64,000 bases of DNA from Gemmatimonadota bacterium (GTDB taxonomy: Bacteria; JAAXHH01). Position numbers and translations under genes: made by a program. Positions within the stretch are counted from its first letter, which is position 1. Every line of letters starts with the position of its first letter. The notes beneath the pieces were generated by a model that was not told the DNA's origin, ran no database searches, and saw only the letters and a program-made list of their open reading frames with translations. Of the stretch, positions 17,502 to 25,890 are shown piece by piece. The DNA lies in NCBI GenBank assembly GCA_009837395.1, contig VXTP01000006.1, forward strand, positions 62,001 through 126,000, read 5' to 3'.

Positions 17502-18347
17502 GTGAAACTGGCATTTTACAATGACTACACCCTGGGCGTCATCGAGAACGACACGATCATTGACGTTTCCTTCGCCGTGGAGGATGCCGGGGCGTCCAGT
17601 CCCCAGGCTCAGATCGAAGCGGTCATCAGCGGCTGGGACACTTATGGCGCTCGCATCGCCGAGGCCGCGCAGGGACAGGCCGGAACGCCCCTCTCCTCGG
17701 TCAGCCTTAGAGCGCCGTTACCTCGACCGGGCCAATTGCTCTGCCTCGCGGGGAACTATATTGAACCCGATCACCCCACGAAGGAAACCTTCAACGCCTT
17801 CCTGAAATCCAACACGTCCGTCATGGGACAGGACGCAATAGTCGAACTGCCTGACACCGACGCCTCGGTCTTCCACTTCGAGCCCGAACTCGCCATCGTC
17901 ATCGGCAAGCGGGCCAGCAAGCTCAGCGCGGACGAGGCCCTGGACCACATCTTCGGCTACACCCAGTTCATAGACGTCTCGGCCCGCGGCCTGCCCGGCG
18001 GCTTCTTCCTCGGCAAGAGCTGGCACACCTTCGGTCCGATGGGCCCGGCACTGGTCACAGCAGACGAGGTGGGCGACGCCAACGACCTGCCCGCGAAGAT
18101 GTGGATCAACGAAAACCTCAAGCACGACTTCTCCACCGGCGAGATGGCCCGGCACATCCCCGAACTCCTGGCCGAAGTGACCGCCGTAGTCACCCTCGAG
18201 CCCGGCGACGTCGTTTCAACGGGCACGCACCACTATGCCCTCAGCCCTGTCCAGGACGGCGACAGCCTGCGCCTGAGTATCGACAAGCTGGGCCCCGCGC
18301 TGACCATTACCTGCGCGGATGACAAGAAGAGGACGTGGGAGCGGTAG
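17502..18347 (+). CDS. Fumarylacetoacetate hydrolase family protein
   Basis: A 281-residue FAH-superfamily enzyme. It has the core LCLAGNYIEP..., EPELAIVIGKRASKLSADEAL with the metal-binding Glu residues, GYTQFIDVSARGLP, GKSWHTFGPMGPALVTADEV, and the C-terminal LEPGDVVSTGTHHY. Members hydrolyse or decarboxylate 2-oxo acids, for example 2-keto-3-deoxy acids, acylpyruvates or 5-oxopent-3-ene tricarboxylates, with Mg or Mn. In many environmental bacteria they serve sugar-acid or aromatic breakdown. GTG start preceded by GGGAGGACGAC. It stands alone 164 bases after the receptor gene. Substrate cannot be read from the sequence. Confidence 0.87.
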   Translation: MKLAFYNDYTLGVIENDTIIDVSFAVEDAGASSPQAQIEAVISGWDTYGARIAEAAQGQAGTPLSSVSLRAPLPRPGQLLCLAGNYIEPDHPTKETFNAFLKSNTSVMGQDAIVELPDTDASVFHFEPELAIVIGKRASKLSADEALDHIFGYTQFIDVSARGLPGGFFLGKSWHTFGPMGPALVTADEVGDANDLPAKMWINENLKHDFSTGEMARHIPELLAEVTAVVTLEPGDVVSTGTHHYALSPVQDGDSLRLSIDKLGPALTITCADDKKRTWER

Positions 18348-18383
18348 GGTTGGTAAGATGGTTCCGCGCAGGCACTTCCACGC

Positions 18384-20702
18384 TCAACGATAGTAACGCC
18401 AATCGTAACCGAGGCCGACCTGCAGTTCAAACTTGACGGCGGCCCGGTCGATGTCACTGTCCCGGTGGAGGAAGAGGTTCGCGTCGAGCGTGGCGGCAAG
18501 ATCGTCCAGCAGGCGGAATCGAAGGTGGTTGTAGTGTTGTAAGGACATGGTCTGGCGCTGCCCGGTGCCCCAGAAAACCCGGGCTTGCGACGACAGCGAA
18601 TTGCCAGGTAGAAGAGATGTCTGGAACTCGGGCGCCACTTCGACGCCTACTACGTTTATCGCGGTGATCCGGTCTCTTTCCAGGGCCAGTCCGATCCGTA
18701 CGTTCGCCTGTGAACCCAGTTCCGTCCGAAGGCCTCCCTTGAACCGAAATACGACGGGGTGTTTCTGTCCTTCGTCACCCGTCCATACCGTGTTGACGTC
18801 CAGTCCGACGAACTGGGACAGTTGCGCGTACGGCAGCGAGTAGAGCAACTCGCCGTCGATCCGGTCCACGGCCTCCCGTTGGCTTCCGTTATTGTTCAGC
18901 CTGCCGTAGCCTGTCCTCAACTGGGCCGAAATCGATCCCACCGGGGTGTACCGGGTTGACTGGTGCGCAACGCGGACGAGCCAGGCCAGTGATTCCTCGC
19001 CGCTCAGGAACGGATCGCGGCTGTACTCTTCGGCAGGCCCTTCCAGCGTGGTCTGCGACAGGGAGCCGTTGAACCGCGTGCTGCCTTCCATTACACTCCG
19101 TGGCCCGCGCCGGATGCCCTCCCACCGATCAAGCGTATCGTTACCCCGTACATGGGCCGTCACCAATTCCCTCAGTCCAATGCGTGTACCGGAATCGCGC
19201 GACAATCGGAAATCTCTGGCCTCCCGAACCAGGGCCGGATCCGCCAGGATCATCGGGATGGCCACCACGTACGTCCTGTCCTGATTCAGCGGCTGACCGT
19301 CAACCGCGCCGGATTTCGCATCGTACCCCGCAAAGACCACGTCGTGTTCTCGCGGCAGCCTGCCGGCCCATGCCCGCAACTGACGTCCCGACACGGAAAC
19401 GCGGACGAGCACGTCGTTATCACGGACCAGGCGGGTCACCGTACGCAATCGGACCTCTCCGTCCAGCCGTATGGGCCTCAAGGCGTGCCGGTCGATCGCG
19501 GCGACGTCGGCCGCCAGTCTCGTGCGCGCCAGGTCGGCGATCCAGGATCCGGTATCCTCGATGGGTTCCCGGGTCTGGCCAATCCGGATGTCGTAAACTT
19601 CGCGCACGGTTTCCCTGAGTCCGGCGACGACAGCCGATACTGTGGAATCCAGCGGCGCGGGCGAACCGGCGGGTACCAGGACAGGGCTAAGATCGGCAAC
19701 GACCGTCTTGCCGCCTTCCCGGCGGAAGGTGATTTCGAGCCTGCCCAGATGGGTCCCCCGTCCCGGCGTGGTGACCAGGTATCTGCCATCGACGAACCGG
19801 ACCACATGCTCCGCCGGTCGCGGCTCGGGACCGGAAGACGTGCCTCCCGCGATGAACAGCTGTACCTGGGGAAAGGACAGCGCGAGATTCCTTGCCTCGT
19901 CCATGCTCATGTTGACCAGCACGATGCGTACGTCCGCTCGGCCCGCGGGACCGGACAGTAGCGATTCGAGCGTCTCGCGCGGATCCTGGATATCCAGAGC
20001 CGCGGGGCCCACAGTTGAAAGGTCGTCAACCATCCGGGACGAGGCAAGCCCCATGACGGCGATCTGCAGTCCGCTTCTTTCGGTCAGTAAGAACGGAGCG
20101 ATGGTGTCATGGACCGGGGCGCTGGACCGATCGGCCGTGTCGTCATTCCCATCGACCGCGTCGCCAATCTCCAGGTTGGCACCCAACAGTGGGAAATCCG
20201 CCTGGCCAGCGCGGGACGCGAGCGTTTCGGGTCCGTAGGTGAATTCGTGTCCGCCCACTGCCATGGCATCGTATCCAGCCATGTCCATGAGTTGAAACAA
20301 CGTGCGGCAGTCATCCACGTCGCAGGCGGGCGTCGCGCCCATTGCGTTCCCGCCGTCCAGGACGAGGACCGAATCCTCGCCGGAGCCGTCATAAGCCTGG
20401 ATCATCGACACGAGTTCGGCCAGGCCGCCTCGGTCCGCCATGCCTACTTGATCTAGATTCCCTGCCTGGTCCGCGTCGTCGAATCCTTCCTCGGAGTAGA
20501 TATCGCCCTGCAGATCGTTGGTGTGGAAAATGGTTAGCCGGTGCTCGGTAACCTGGGCGTTGGTCGGGGCGGCGGCCACGGCATCGGATTGGGCGTCGAC
20601 CTGGGTGTCAATCTGGGCGCTGGCTGTTAGCGGGGTATGAGCGGCTCCTGCGGCCATGCCCCACCATGCAGCCGCGGCGGCCATCAATACGGTCTTGGTC
20701 AT
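18384..20702 (-). CDS. Secreted 5'-nucleotidase-like protein with eroded metal site and C-terminal beta-rich domain
   Basis: A 772-residue exported protein with three parts: a signal peptide (residues 1-29), a calcineurin-like metallophosphatase domain of the UshA type (about 55-345), the 5'-nucleotidase C-terminal domain (about 355-530), and an extra beta-rich region (about 535-772) that ends in an aromatic-rich tail and looks like a small outer-membrane barrel. The fold is clear (HTND at 60-63, HEF at 152-154) but metal ligands are lost: the usual HTNDxHG is HTNDLQG, the GGD aspartate is Asn (DGGN, 116-119), GNHE is GGHE, no histidine remains in the LSHxG position (VLVNMSMDEA, about 261-270), and GHTH is GGTSSG (286-291). 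It is therefore likely a non-hydrolytic binding protein. Convergent with the FAH-family gene; no strong ribosome site. Confidence 0.8.
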   Translation of the reverse strand: MTKTVLMAAAAAWWGMAAGAAHTPLTASAQIDTQVDAQSDAVAAAPTNAQVTEHRLTIFHTNDLQGDIYSEEGFDDADQAGNLDQVGMADRGGLAELVSMIQAYDGSGEDSVLVLDGGNAMGATPACDVDDCRTLFQLMDMAGYDAMAVGGHEFTYGPETLASRAGQADFPLLGANLEIGDAVDGNDDTADRSSAPVHDTIAPFLLTERSGLQIAVMGLASSRMVDDLSTVGPAALDIQDPRETLESLLSGPAGRADVRIVLVNMSMDEARNLALSFPQVQLFIAGGTSSGPEPRPAEHVVRFVDGRYLVTTPGRGTHLGRLEITFRREGGKTVVADLSPVLVPAGSPAPLDSTVSAVVAGLRETVREVYDIRIGQTREPIEDTGSWIADLARTRLAADVAAIDRHALRPIRLDGEVRLRTVTRLVRDNDVLVRVSVSGRQLRAWAGRLPREHDVVFAGYDAKSGAVDGQPLNQDRTYVVAIPMILADPALVREARDFRLSRDSGTRIGLRELVTAHVRGNDTLDRWEGIRRGPRSVMEGSTRFNGSLSQTTLEGPAEEYSRDPFLSGEESLAWLVRVAHQSTRYTPVGSISAQLRTGYGRLNNNGSQREAVDRIDGELLYSLPYAQLSQFVGLDVNTVWTGDEGQKHPVVFRFKGGLRTELGSQANVRIGLALERDRITAINVVGVEVAPEFQTSLLPGNSLSSQARVFWGTGQRQTMSLQHYNHLRFRLLDDLAATLDANLFLHRDSDIDRAAVKFELQVGLGYDWRYYR

Positions 20703-20756
20703 CGGTGAACTATCTTAAGGTCCTTCCATGAGTTCAGCCACGGCGGCGACTTCGGA

Positions 20757-20807
20757 GTCAACGGCGTAATCTCGTCGACGGCGTAATCTCGTCGACAGCG
20801 TAATATA
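20757..20807. repeat. 17-bp tandem repeat x3
   Basis: Units at 20757-20773, 20774-20790 and 20791-20807 with the consensus GTCGACGGCGTAATCTC. The third unit is degenerate at its end. It lies 55 bases upstream of the nucleotidase-like start. Confidence 0.88.
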
Positions 20808-20829
20808 AAGTTCGCAGGCAGCAATGCAA
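20802..20829 (-). promoter_or_regulatory. Possible promoter of the nucleotidase-like gene
   Basis: On the minus strand TTGCAT (20829-20824) is followed after 16 bases by TATATT (20807-20802). The -10 box is good, the -35 box weak. The -10 box overlaps the last unit of the 17-bp repeat, so copy number of the repeat alters the leader length. Confidence 0.3.
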
Positions 20830-20941
20830 CGTAGAGATTATGGTTTCGGTGGCTTCCATCAGTTGCTGGATTTCTGATCTGATAATGACCAACTGAGATA
20901 TCTGTGATTGTGTAACAAACTACCAATTAACTACTAACAAA

Positions 20942-20954
20942 TACTAATTTAGTA
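20942..20954. other. 13-base palindrome in AT-rich region
   Basis: TACTAATTTAGTA is a perfect 6+1+6 inverted repeat, preceded by related ACTAAC/ACTAAT words. It could be an operator; no gene start lies directly next to it. Confidence 0.35.
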
Positions 20955-21211
20955 ATAACGAAAAGGATACCGAACGCCGAATTAGAAAAACCAGACATAT
21001 GCGCAGTTAACGGGGATCGGGTTTATACTGTTCGAGTTTGATGCGGATCCAACAGGGATGAGTTAACAGCGATGGGTCTATTCAAGTTCAGGTATATCCG
21101 GTCACGGAGGTGTGGAAGGTATACAGATTGGAACGGGACGACAACGTCATGTCGACAAACCGGCCTAAAACAACTCCGGGCCCCTGCTTAGGCGGACACA
21201 GTTCGGTCACC

Positions 21212-21487
21212 CTACTTCTTCTCTGTAAGGCGGCCGGACAGGTACTTGTGGATGACGCTGGACAGCAGCGTCTGATAGGGTATCCCCTCTTCCCTGGCCC
21301 GCGCGTGGGCGAGATTGAAGTCGCGCTCGGTCACCCTGAGATTCACGCGTCTGGTCTTATTGAATGTATTGCGAGCCGCCTGCCGGGCTAATTCGGCCTC
21401 ACGTTCTGCATCAGGGGCGGAGCGTAATTCACCCCGCTCGAATCGATCGCGCACGTCACGTTCTTCAGTACTCAGTTCATCGTTCAC
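21212..21487 (-). CDS. CopG/BrnA-type ribbon-helix-helix antitoxin
   Basis: A 91-residue antitoxin. The N-terminal half is charged and helical (toxin-binding type); the C-terminal half holds RRVNLRVTERDFNLAHARA followed by EEGIPYQTLLSSVIHKYLSG, the characteristic block of CopG-family antitoxins that pair with BrnT-like toxins. It would neutralise the toxin and bind the operon promoter as a dimer. Its ATG overlaps the toxin stop codon by four bases (ATGA), so the toxin is made first and the antitoxin is translationally coupled, the reverse of many type II systems but normal for BrnT/BrnA. Confidence 0.85.
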   Translation of the reverse strand: MNDELSTEERDVRDRFERGELRSAPDAEREAELARQAARNTFNKTRRVNLRVTERDFNLAHARAREEGIPYQTLLSSVIHKYLSGRLTEKK

Positions 21488-21771
21488 GAGATCCCCCTCC
21501 TTCTGTAGTCTCTCGTTGCCTTCCAGCAGGGAATGATCGTCTTTAGAAAGCGCGTACCGTCGGCTTGCGTTACGAATGGTACGAGGTGAATGTACTCATC
21601 GATATCAACGGCGTAGATCGACTGCCCGGGGTATGAATCCTGGTTCGGGTGTTCAAGCACGTCAACCAGGCTGCCTTGCTCGATGGCAGAAACAACACGC
21701 TCAAATGAGATTCCACGCTGCTCGATGAGCTGCCGGTTCTTCTCAATACTCCAGTCGAAGCCTATGTCCAT
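21484..21771 (-). CDS. BrnT-like toxin of a type II toxin-antitoxin system
   Basis: A 95-residue toxin. The motifs FDWSIEKNRQLIEQRGISFE, VLEHPNQDSYPGQSIYAV and FLKTIIPCWKATRDYRRRG match the small BrnT-like (RelE-fold ribonuclease) family that is regularly encoded just before an IPYQTLLSS-type antitoxin. Start set at the ATG at 21771 (protein MDIGFDW), since the 20 extra residues of the longer reading frame do not fit the family. Likely target is mRNA, by analogy with BrnT. The pair lies downstream of the LRR lipoprotein gene and has its own AT-rich upstream region. Confidence 0.83.
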   Translation of the reverse strand: MDIGFDWSIEKNRQLIEQRGISFERVVSAIEQGSLVDVLEHPNQDSYPGQSIYAVDIDEYIHLVPFVTQADGTRFLKTIIPCWKATRDYRRRGIS

Positions 21772-21796
21772 ATACCAAATATCATACAATGTGTGT

Positions 21797-21828
21797 AATA
21801 TATCGACACTATGTATGCATATTGTCAA
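21797..21828 (-). promoter_or_regulatory. Possible promoter/operator of the toxin-antitoxin operon
   Basis: TTGACA on the minus strand (21828-21823) is followed by an AT-rich stretch with TATATT 20 bases on (or GATATA at 18). The spacing is long, but the segment also has a GTGT...ACAC inverted repeat, as expected for autoregulation by the RHH antitoxin. Confidence 0.4.
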
Positions 21829-21851
21829 CACACCGGTACGTGTTCATTTCC

Positions 21852-24800
21852 TTAGTTTCCCGCCTCGCAGAAACTGAACTCCTTGTTATCTATCCCATCC
21901 AGCCAGGTCTGGAACGCGTCGGTCCGCGGTACGCATAGTCCGGTGCCGTCCAGCCTCAGGTCATCGAGGTTGGTCAGGCCGGTGAGTGCACTGGGGAGAG
22001 CTCCGGACATCGCCTCGTTGTTCTGGAGGTAAAGTCCCTTCAAGGCCGTCAGGTTGCCAAGGGATGCGGGTATGCCGCCGCTCAGTTGGTTGTTTTCGAG
22101 CCACATCCACTCGAGGTTTTCGAGGTCGCCGAGCGACGTGGGGATACTCCCGGACAGTGCATTGTCATTCAGACTCAACCCGACCAGGTTCTCGAGTCGG
22201 CCCAGCGAAGAAGGAATGCTGCCGCTGATTTGGTTTCGGTGGAGATACAGGTCGCGCAGGCCAGTCAGATTCCCGATCACTGCCGGAATACTCCCGGTAA
22301 GTTCATTATAGGCAAGGTATAGGTTCTGGAGTTTCGACAGGTCTGCCAGTAAAGACGGTACATCGCCACTCAAGCCCTGGGTGCGTAAGTTGAGGCTGTT
22401 GACGCGGCCCTCACCGTCTACGCCGACTCCGGACCATTCGTTTATCGGCCGGCTACTCAGCCAGTTGGATTGAAATCTCCAGTTAGGCCCGTCCAGGGCG
22501 TTGTAAAAGGCCACCAGGGTTTCACGGTCATTCCGCGAGAGCTGGCAGGCTTTAACCGAACGGCTGCTCAGGCCGTCCAGCCATGACTGAAACTGGGCGT
22601 CCTGTGGCGCACAGAGGTCTGTGCCGTCTGCATTCAGTACCTTGAGACTGGTATTGGTTAATGATTGCGGCAACGGACCGCTAAGGCCCGAGTTGTACCC
22701 CAAAAGCAACGTTTCAAGGTTCGAGAGGTTGCCGATAGTCGAGGGTAGACCGCCGTTCAGGTCGTTGTATGCCAGATTCAGTGTTTTCAAGGCGGATAAA
22801 TCCCCCAGCGACGACGGAACGCCGCCCGTCAGATCGTTTCTGCTCAGGTTCAGTTCCTCGAGACTGGACATGTCCCCAATGGACGAGGGGATACTGCCCG
22901 AGAAACTGTTGTCTTGCAGATCCAGCCGGGTCAGTTCGGAAAGTTCACCCAGACTGGTCGGTATCCCGCCGTCAAGATCATTTCTGCTCAGGACCAGTAT
23001 CTGGAGGTTCGACAGGCGGCCGAACGATGACGGTATGCCGCCACTCAGATCATTTCCGTAAAGGTACATCCACTTAAGGTTCGTCAGGTTGCCCAGTGAA
23101 ACGGGTATCGAACCGGTCAGGTCGTTGTCACCGAGACTCAACAACTGGAGGCGGGACAGGTCGCCGATCGCAGGAGGCATGCTGCCGCTGAGGTAGTTGT
23201 TCTCCAGCTCCAGTCTCTCCAGGCTGGCAAGCCTGCCGAGTGAAGCCGGGATGTTGCCGTCCAAATCATTAATGTAAAGGTTCAGTTCAGTGACCCGTCC
23301 GGCTGAATTGGTGGTGACACCCTCCCAATCTGATAGAGGAAGGTCGCTCAGCCAGTTGTTGTTGTACTTCCAGTTCGGGCCATCTGTCGCGTTGTACAGC
23401 GCAACCAGCACCTCCCGGTCACCCGGGTCGCCCGGATTGTCAGAAGGGGTCTCACAGTCGGACACTTGCCTATCGGTAATACGCTGCAACCACGACCGAA
23501 TGGCCGGGTCCGCCGGTGCGCAGACCATGGTATCCTGTAGCCACAAAACGGTCAGATCGAGGTCTACAAGGCTGCCGGGCAGTGAACCGGCCAGATTGGG
23601 ATTGTCGTGCAGGCGCAACTCATTCAGGTTTTCGAGCGCGCCCAGTTCACCGGGAATGCCACCCGTCAAGTTGTTGTCGCCCAGATTGAGTCTTTCCAGT
23701 TGGGACAGTCCGCCCAGGGCCGGGGGAATCATACCGTTCAGTCCATTTCCGGGCAGTTCGATGGCGACGACCCCTCCGGTGGTGTCGACCGAGACGCCGT
23801 ACCATTGGTCCATCGGCTTCGCGCTCAACCAGTTATCGTTGTTCGTCCAGTGCTGTCCTCCCACGTCATAGTATAGCCTTTCCAGGGCGATCAGCTCGGG
23901 TCCTGCCTTGCAGTCCAGTACGTATATGCTGTGAAACGAAAGACGCCATTCCCGGAACGCAAGGTCCCTGGGAAGACAGACCTGCGTACCGAAGAGTTGC
24001 AGGTATTCCATGTCCCGTTCGAGAAACGTCCGGGGCAAGAGCCCCCGCATACCGGCGTTGTCCTTGAGATCCAACGAGATCAGGTTTTTCAAACTGCCCA
24101 GTTCCTCGGGCACTTCTCCGGTAAGCAAGTTTCCTTCTGCCCATATTTCGATCAAACTGGCCAATCCGCCTACTTCTGAAGGGATCTCACCGACCAGTCT
24201 GTTCTGGCTCAGATAGATCCTTTCCAGCTTGTCGAGTTGTCCAATGGACGGCGGCATGGGACCGCTGAGCAAGTTGTTGCCAAGATGAAGGTAAACAAGG
24301 TTCGCGAGCTTGCCGAACGTGGTTGGAATCTCGCCTGTCAGTCGGTTGAAATGGAGATCCATGGTATCGAGCTTAGTCAGATCGCCCAGCGAAGCCGGGA
24401 TGGAGCCCGACAACTGGTTTACCTGCAGCAGCAGGCGGCGCATCTCCTGTAGATTGCCCAGTTCCGAGGGAATCTCACCACTCAGTTCGTTATCCACCAG
24501 TCCCAGCACCTCGAGATGGGTGAGGTTTCCAAGGATCGCCGGGAGTGGGCCCTTCAGCCCGTTGTCATTGAGCCAGATCGACACGACGTTCCCCGTCGAA
24601 TCGACTTCAATCCCGTGCCATTTCTCCAGGGGTTCGTCGGTCAGCCAGTTGGTATTGTCTGTCCAGTTCGGACCGTCCGTAGCGTGGTAAAAGTCGATGA
24701 GCAGCTCACGGTCCGCATTGGTCTCGCTGACCGAGACGGAGACACTCGACGCGACCATGCCGAATGTACCGGTTACACGCGTTGTTCCGGACATTTGGGC

Positions 24801-25886
24801 CGTCACCACGCCCTGGTCGTTCACCGAGGCCACGGCCGGATCCTCGCTGGTCCAGGTCGGTTGGGCGCCGGTGATTTCCACGTCGTTGGCATCGCGTACC
24901 GACGCGGTGAGTTCGACCATTTCTCCGATCGAAGTCAGTCGTACGACGTTCGGTGTAATCAAAATGCGGTCCGCCGCCTGTGCGACCGTCACCATCACGC
25001 TGGCCGACAGTTCCTCCCAGGTTGCCGTTACAAGTGTTTGTCCATTCATTTGCGCCGTCACCACGCCCTGGGCATCCACCGTGGCCACGGATTTATCCTT
25101 GCTGGCCCAGGTGAGATCCGGGTTCGGGATTTCCTGGTCGCGGGGGTCAAGGACCCGGGCGGAGAGTTGCGCTGTCTCGCCGATGGACGTCAAGTTCACG
25201 GACTCCGGGGTGACGACGATGCGGTTCGTTGGGGTTTCAAAATCGACGGTCACCGTAACGCTGGCCGACAGGTCTCCCGAGGATACCGTGATCCGCGTTT
25301 CACCCTCCGTGTGCGCTGTTACCACACCCTGATCGTCTACCGAGGCCACCAGCGGATGTTCGCTGCGCCAGCTCTGCGGTGCGTCGGTTATCTCGCCGCC
25401 GTCGGCGTCCAGGACAACCGCCACGAACTTCAGCGTTTCCTCCTCCGCCGTTAATCGGGCCGATACCGGCGTCACGACGATCCGGCTCGGCGTGCGCGCC
25501 ACCGTTACCGTGATGCTGGTCCGTAACCCGCCTGCGGCTGCGGTGATCTGCGTCGTGCCTGTGGAACGGGCAACGACCACGCCGTCACTGCTCACGGACG
25601 CCACCGCGGCGTTGCTGCTGCTCCAGGTGATGCCGATACCGGTCAGCGTGTTCCCGTTCGCGTCATACAGGGTGGCGTTCAATCTCAAAACCTGGCCGGT
25701 GCCGGTGAGCAGTCCGGACGGTGGTGTAATTACAATGCGGACGGGCACGGGATCGGCGGGTCTGGTCGGTTTGGACTCCTCGCCGCAACCTGTCGAGAGG
25801 AGCAAAGGAACGAGGAGAAGGATGGGGACGAGGAGTAGGCGCGGCAGGTGTTTCATCGGGTGGTTCGCAGTAGTCGAAGTGGTCAT
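21852..25886 (-). CDS. Giant lipoprotein with four Ig-like (BIG2) domains and four leucine-rich-repeat modules
   Basis: A 1344-residue surface lipoprotein. A hydrophobic signal ends in LLLSTGC (lipid-modified Cys34). Four BIG2 Ig-like domains follow (about 48-129, 134-215, 221-301, 306-386), then four leucine-rich modules (about 392-659, 663-811, 823-1114, 1119-1344). Each module opens with a plant receptor-kinase-like cap (DRETLVAFYNALDGPNW, NWLS, W-x-GV) and continues with 24-residue repeats of the L-x-x-NxLSGxIPxxLGxL type; it closes with a cap holding LC-x-P and a terminal Cys, probably a disulfide. It has no enzymatic domain, so a ligand-binding or adhesive role is likely. The start is 4 bases after the PhyH stop, suggesting coupling; an inner ATG at 25856 gives a shorter, classic lipoprotein signal. 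Confidence 0.9.
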   Translation of the reverse strand: MTTSTTANHPMKHLPRLLLVPILLLVPLLLSTGCGEESKPTRPADPVPVRIVITPPSGLLTGTGQVLRLNATLYDANGNTLTGIGITWSSSNAAVASVSSDGVVVARSTGTTQITAAAGGLRTSITVTVARTPSRIVVTPVSARLTAEEETLKFVAVVLDADGGEITDAPQSWRSEHPLVASVDDQGVVTAHTEGETRITVSSGDLSASVTVTVDFETPTNRIVVTPESVNLTSIGETAQLSARVLDPRDQEIPNPDLTWASKDKSVATVDAQGVVTAQMNGQTLVTATWEELSASVMVTVAQAADRILITPNVVRLTSIGEMVELTASVRDANDVEITGAQPTWTSEDPAVASVNDQGVVTAQMSGTTRVTGTFGMVASSVSVSVSETNADRELLIDFYHATDGPNWTDNTNWLTDEPLEKWHGIEVDSTGNVVSIWLNDNGLKGPLPAILGNLTHLEVLGLVDNELSGEIPSELGNLQEMRRLLLQVNQLSGSIPASLGDLTKLDTMDLHFNRLTGEIPTTFGKLANLVYLHLGNNLLSGPMPPSIGQLDKLERIYLSQNRLVGEIPSEVGGLASLIEIWAEGNLLTGEVPEELGSLKNLISLDLKDNAGMRGLLPRTFLERDMEYLQLFGTQVCLPRDLAFREWRLSFHSIYVLDCKAGPELIALERLYYDVGGQHWTNNDNWLSAKPMDQWYGVSVDTTGGVVAIELPGNGLNGMIPPALGGLSQLERLNLGDNNLTGGIPGELGALENLNELRLHDNPNLAGSLPGSLVDLDLTVLWLQDTMVCAPADPAIRSWLQRITDRQVSDCETPSDNPGDPGDREVLVALYNATDGPNWKYNNNWLSDLPLSDWEGVTTNSAGRVTELNLYINDLDGNIPASLGRLASLERLELENNYLSGSMPPAIGDLSRLQLLSLGDNDLTGSIPVSLGNLTNLKWMYLYGNDLSGGIPSSFGRLSNLQILVLSRNDLDGGIPTSLGELSELTRLDLQDNSFSGSIPSSIGDMSSLEELNLSRNDLTGGVPSSLGDLSALKTLNLAYNDLNGGLPSTIGNLSNLETLLLGYNSGLSGPLPQSLTNTSLKVLNADGTDLCAPQDAQFQSWLDGLSSRSVKACQLSRNDRETLVAFYNALDGPNWRFQSNWLSSRPINEWSGVGVDGEGRVNSLNLRTQGLSGDVPSLLADLSKLQNLYLAYNELTGSIPAVIGNLTGLRDLYLHRNQISGSIPSSLGRLENLVGLSLNDNALSGSIPTSLGDLENLEWMWLENNQLSGGIPASLGNLTALKGLYLQNNEAMSGALPSALTGLTNLDDLRLDGTGLCVPRTDAFQTWLDGIDNKEFSFCEAGN

Positions 25887-25890
25887 AGCC

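Larger units (their letters stand above)
20703..21211. other. AT-rich intergenic region
   Basis: About 509 bases without a convincing gene, clearly richer in A+T than the surroundings. It holds a 17-bp tandem repeat (20757-20807), a possible promoter for the nucleotidase-like gene, and a 13-base palindrome at 20942-20954. It ends at the stop codon of the antitoxin gene. Confidence 0.6.
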
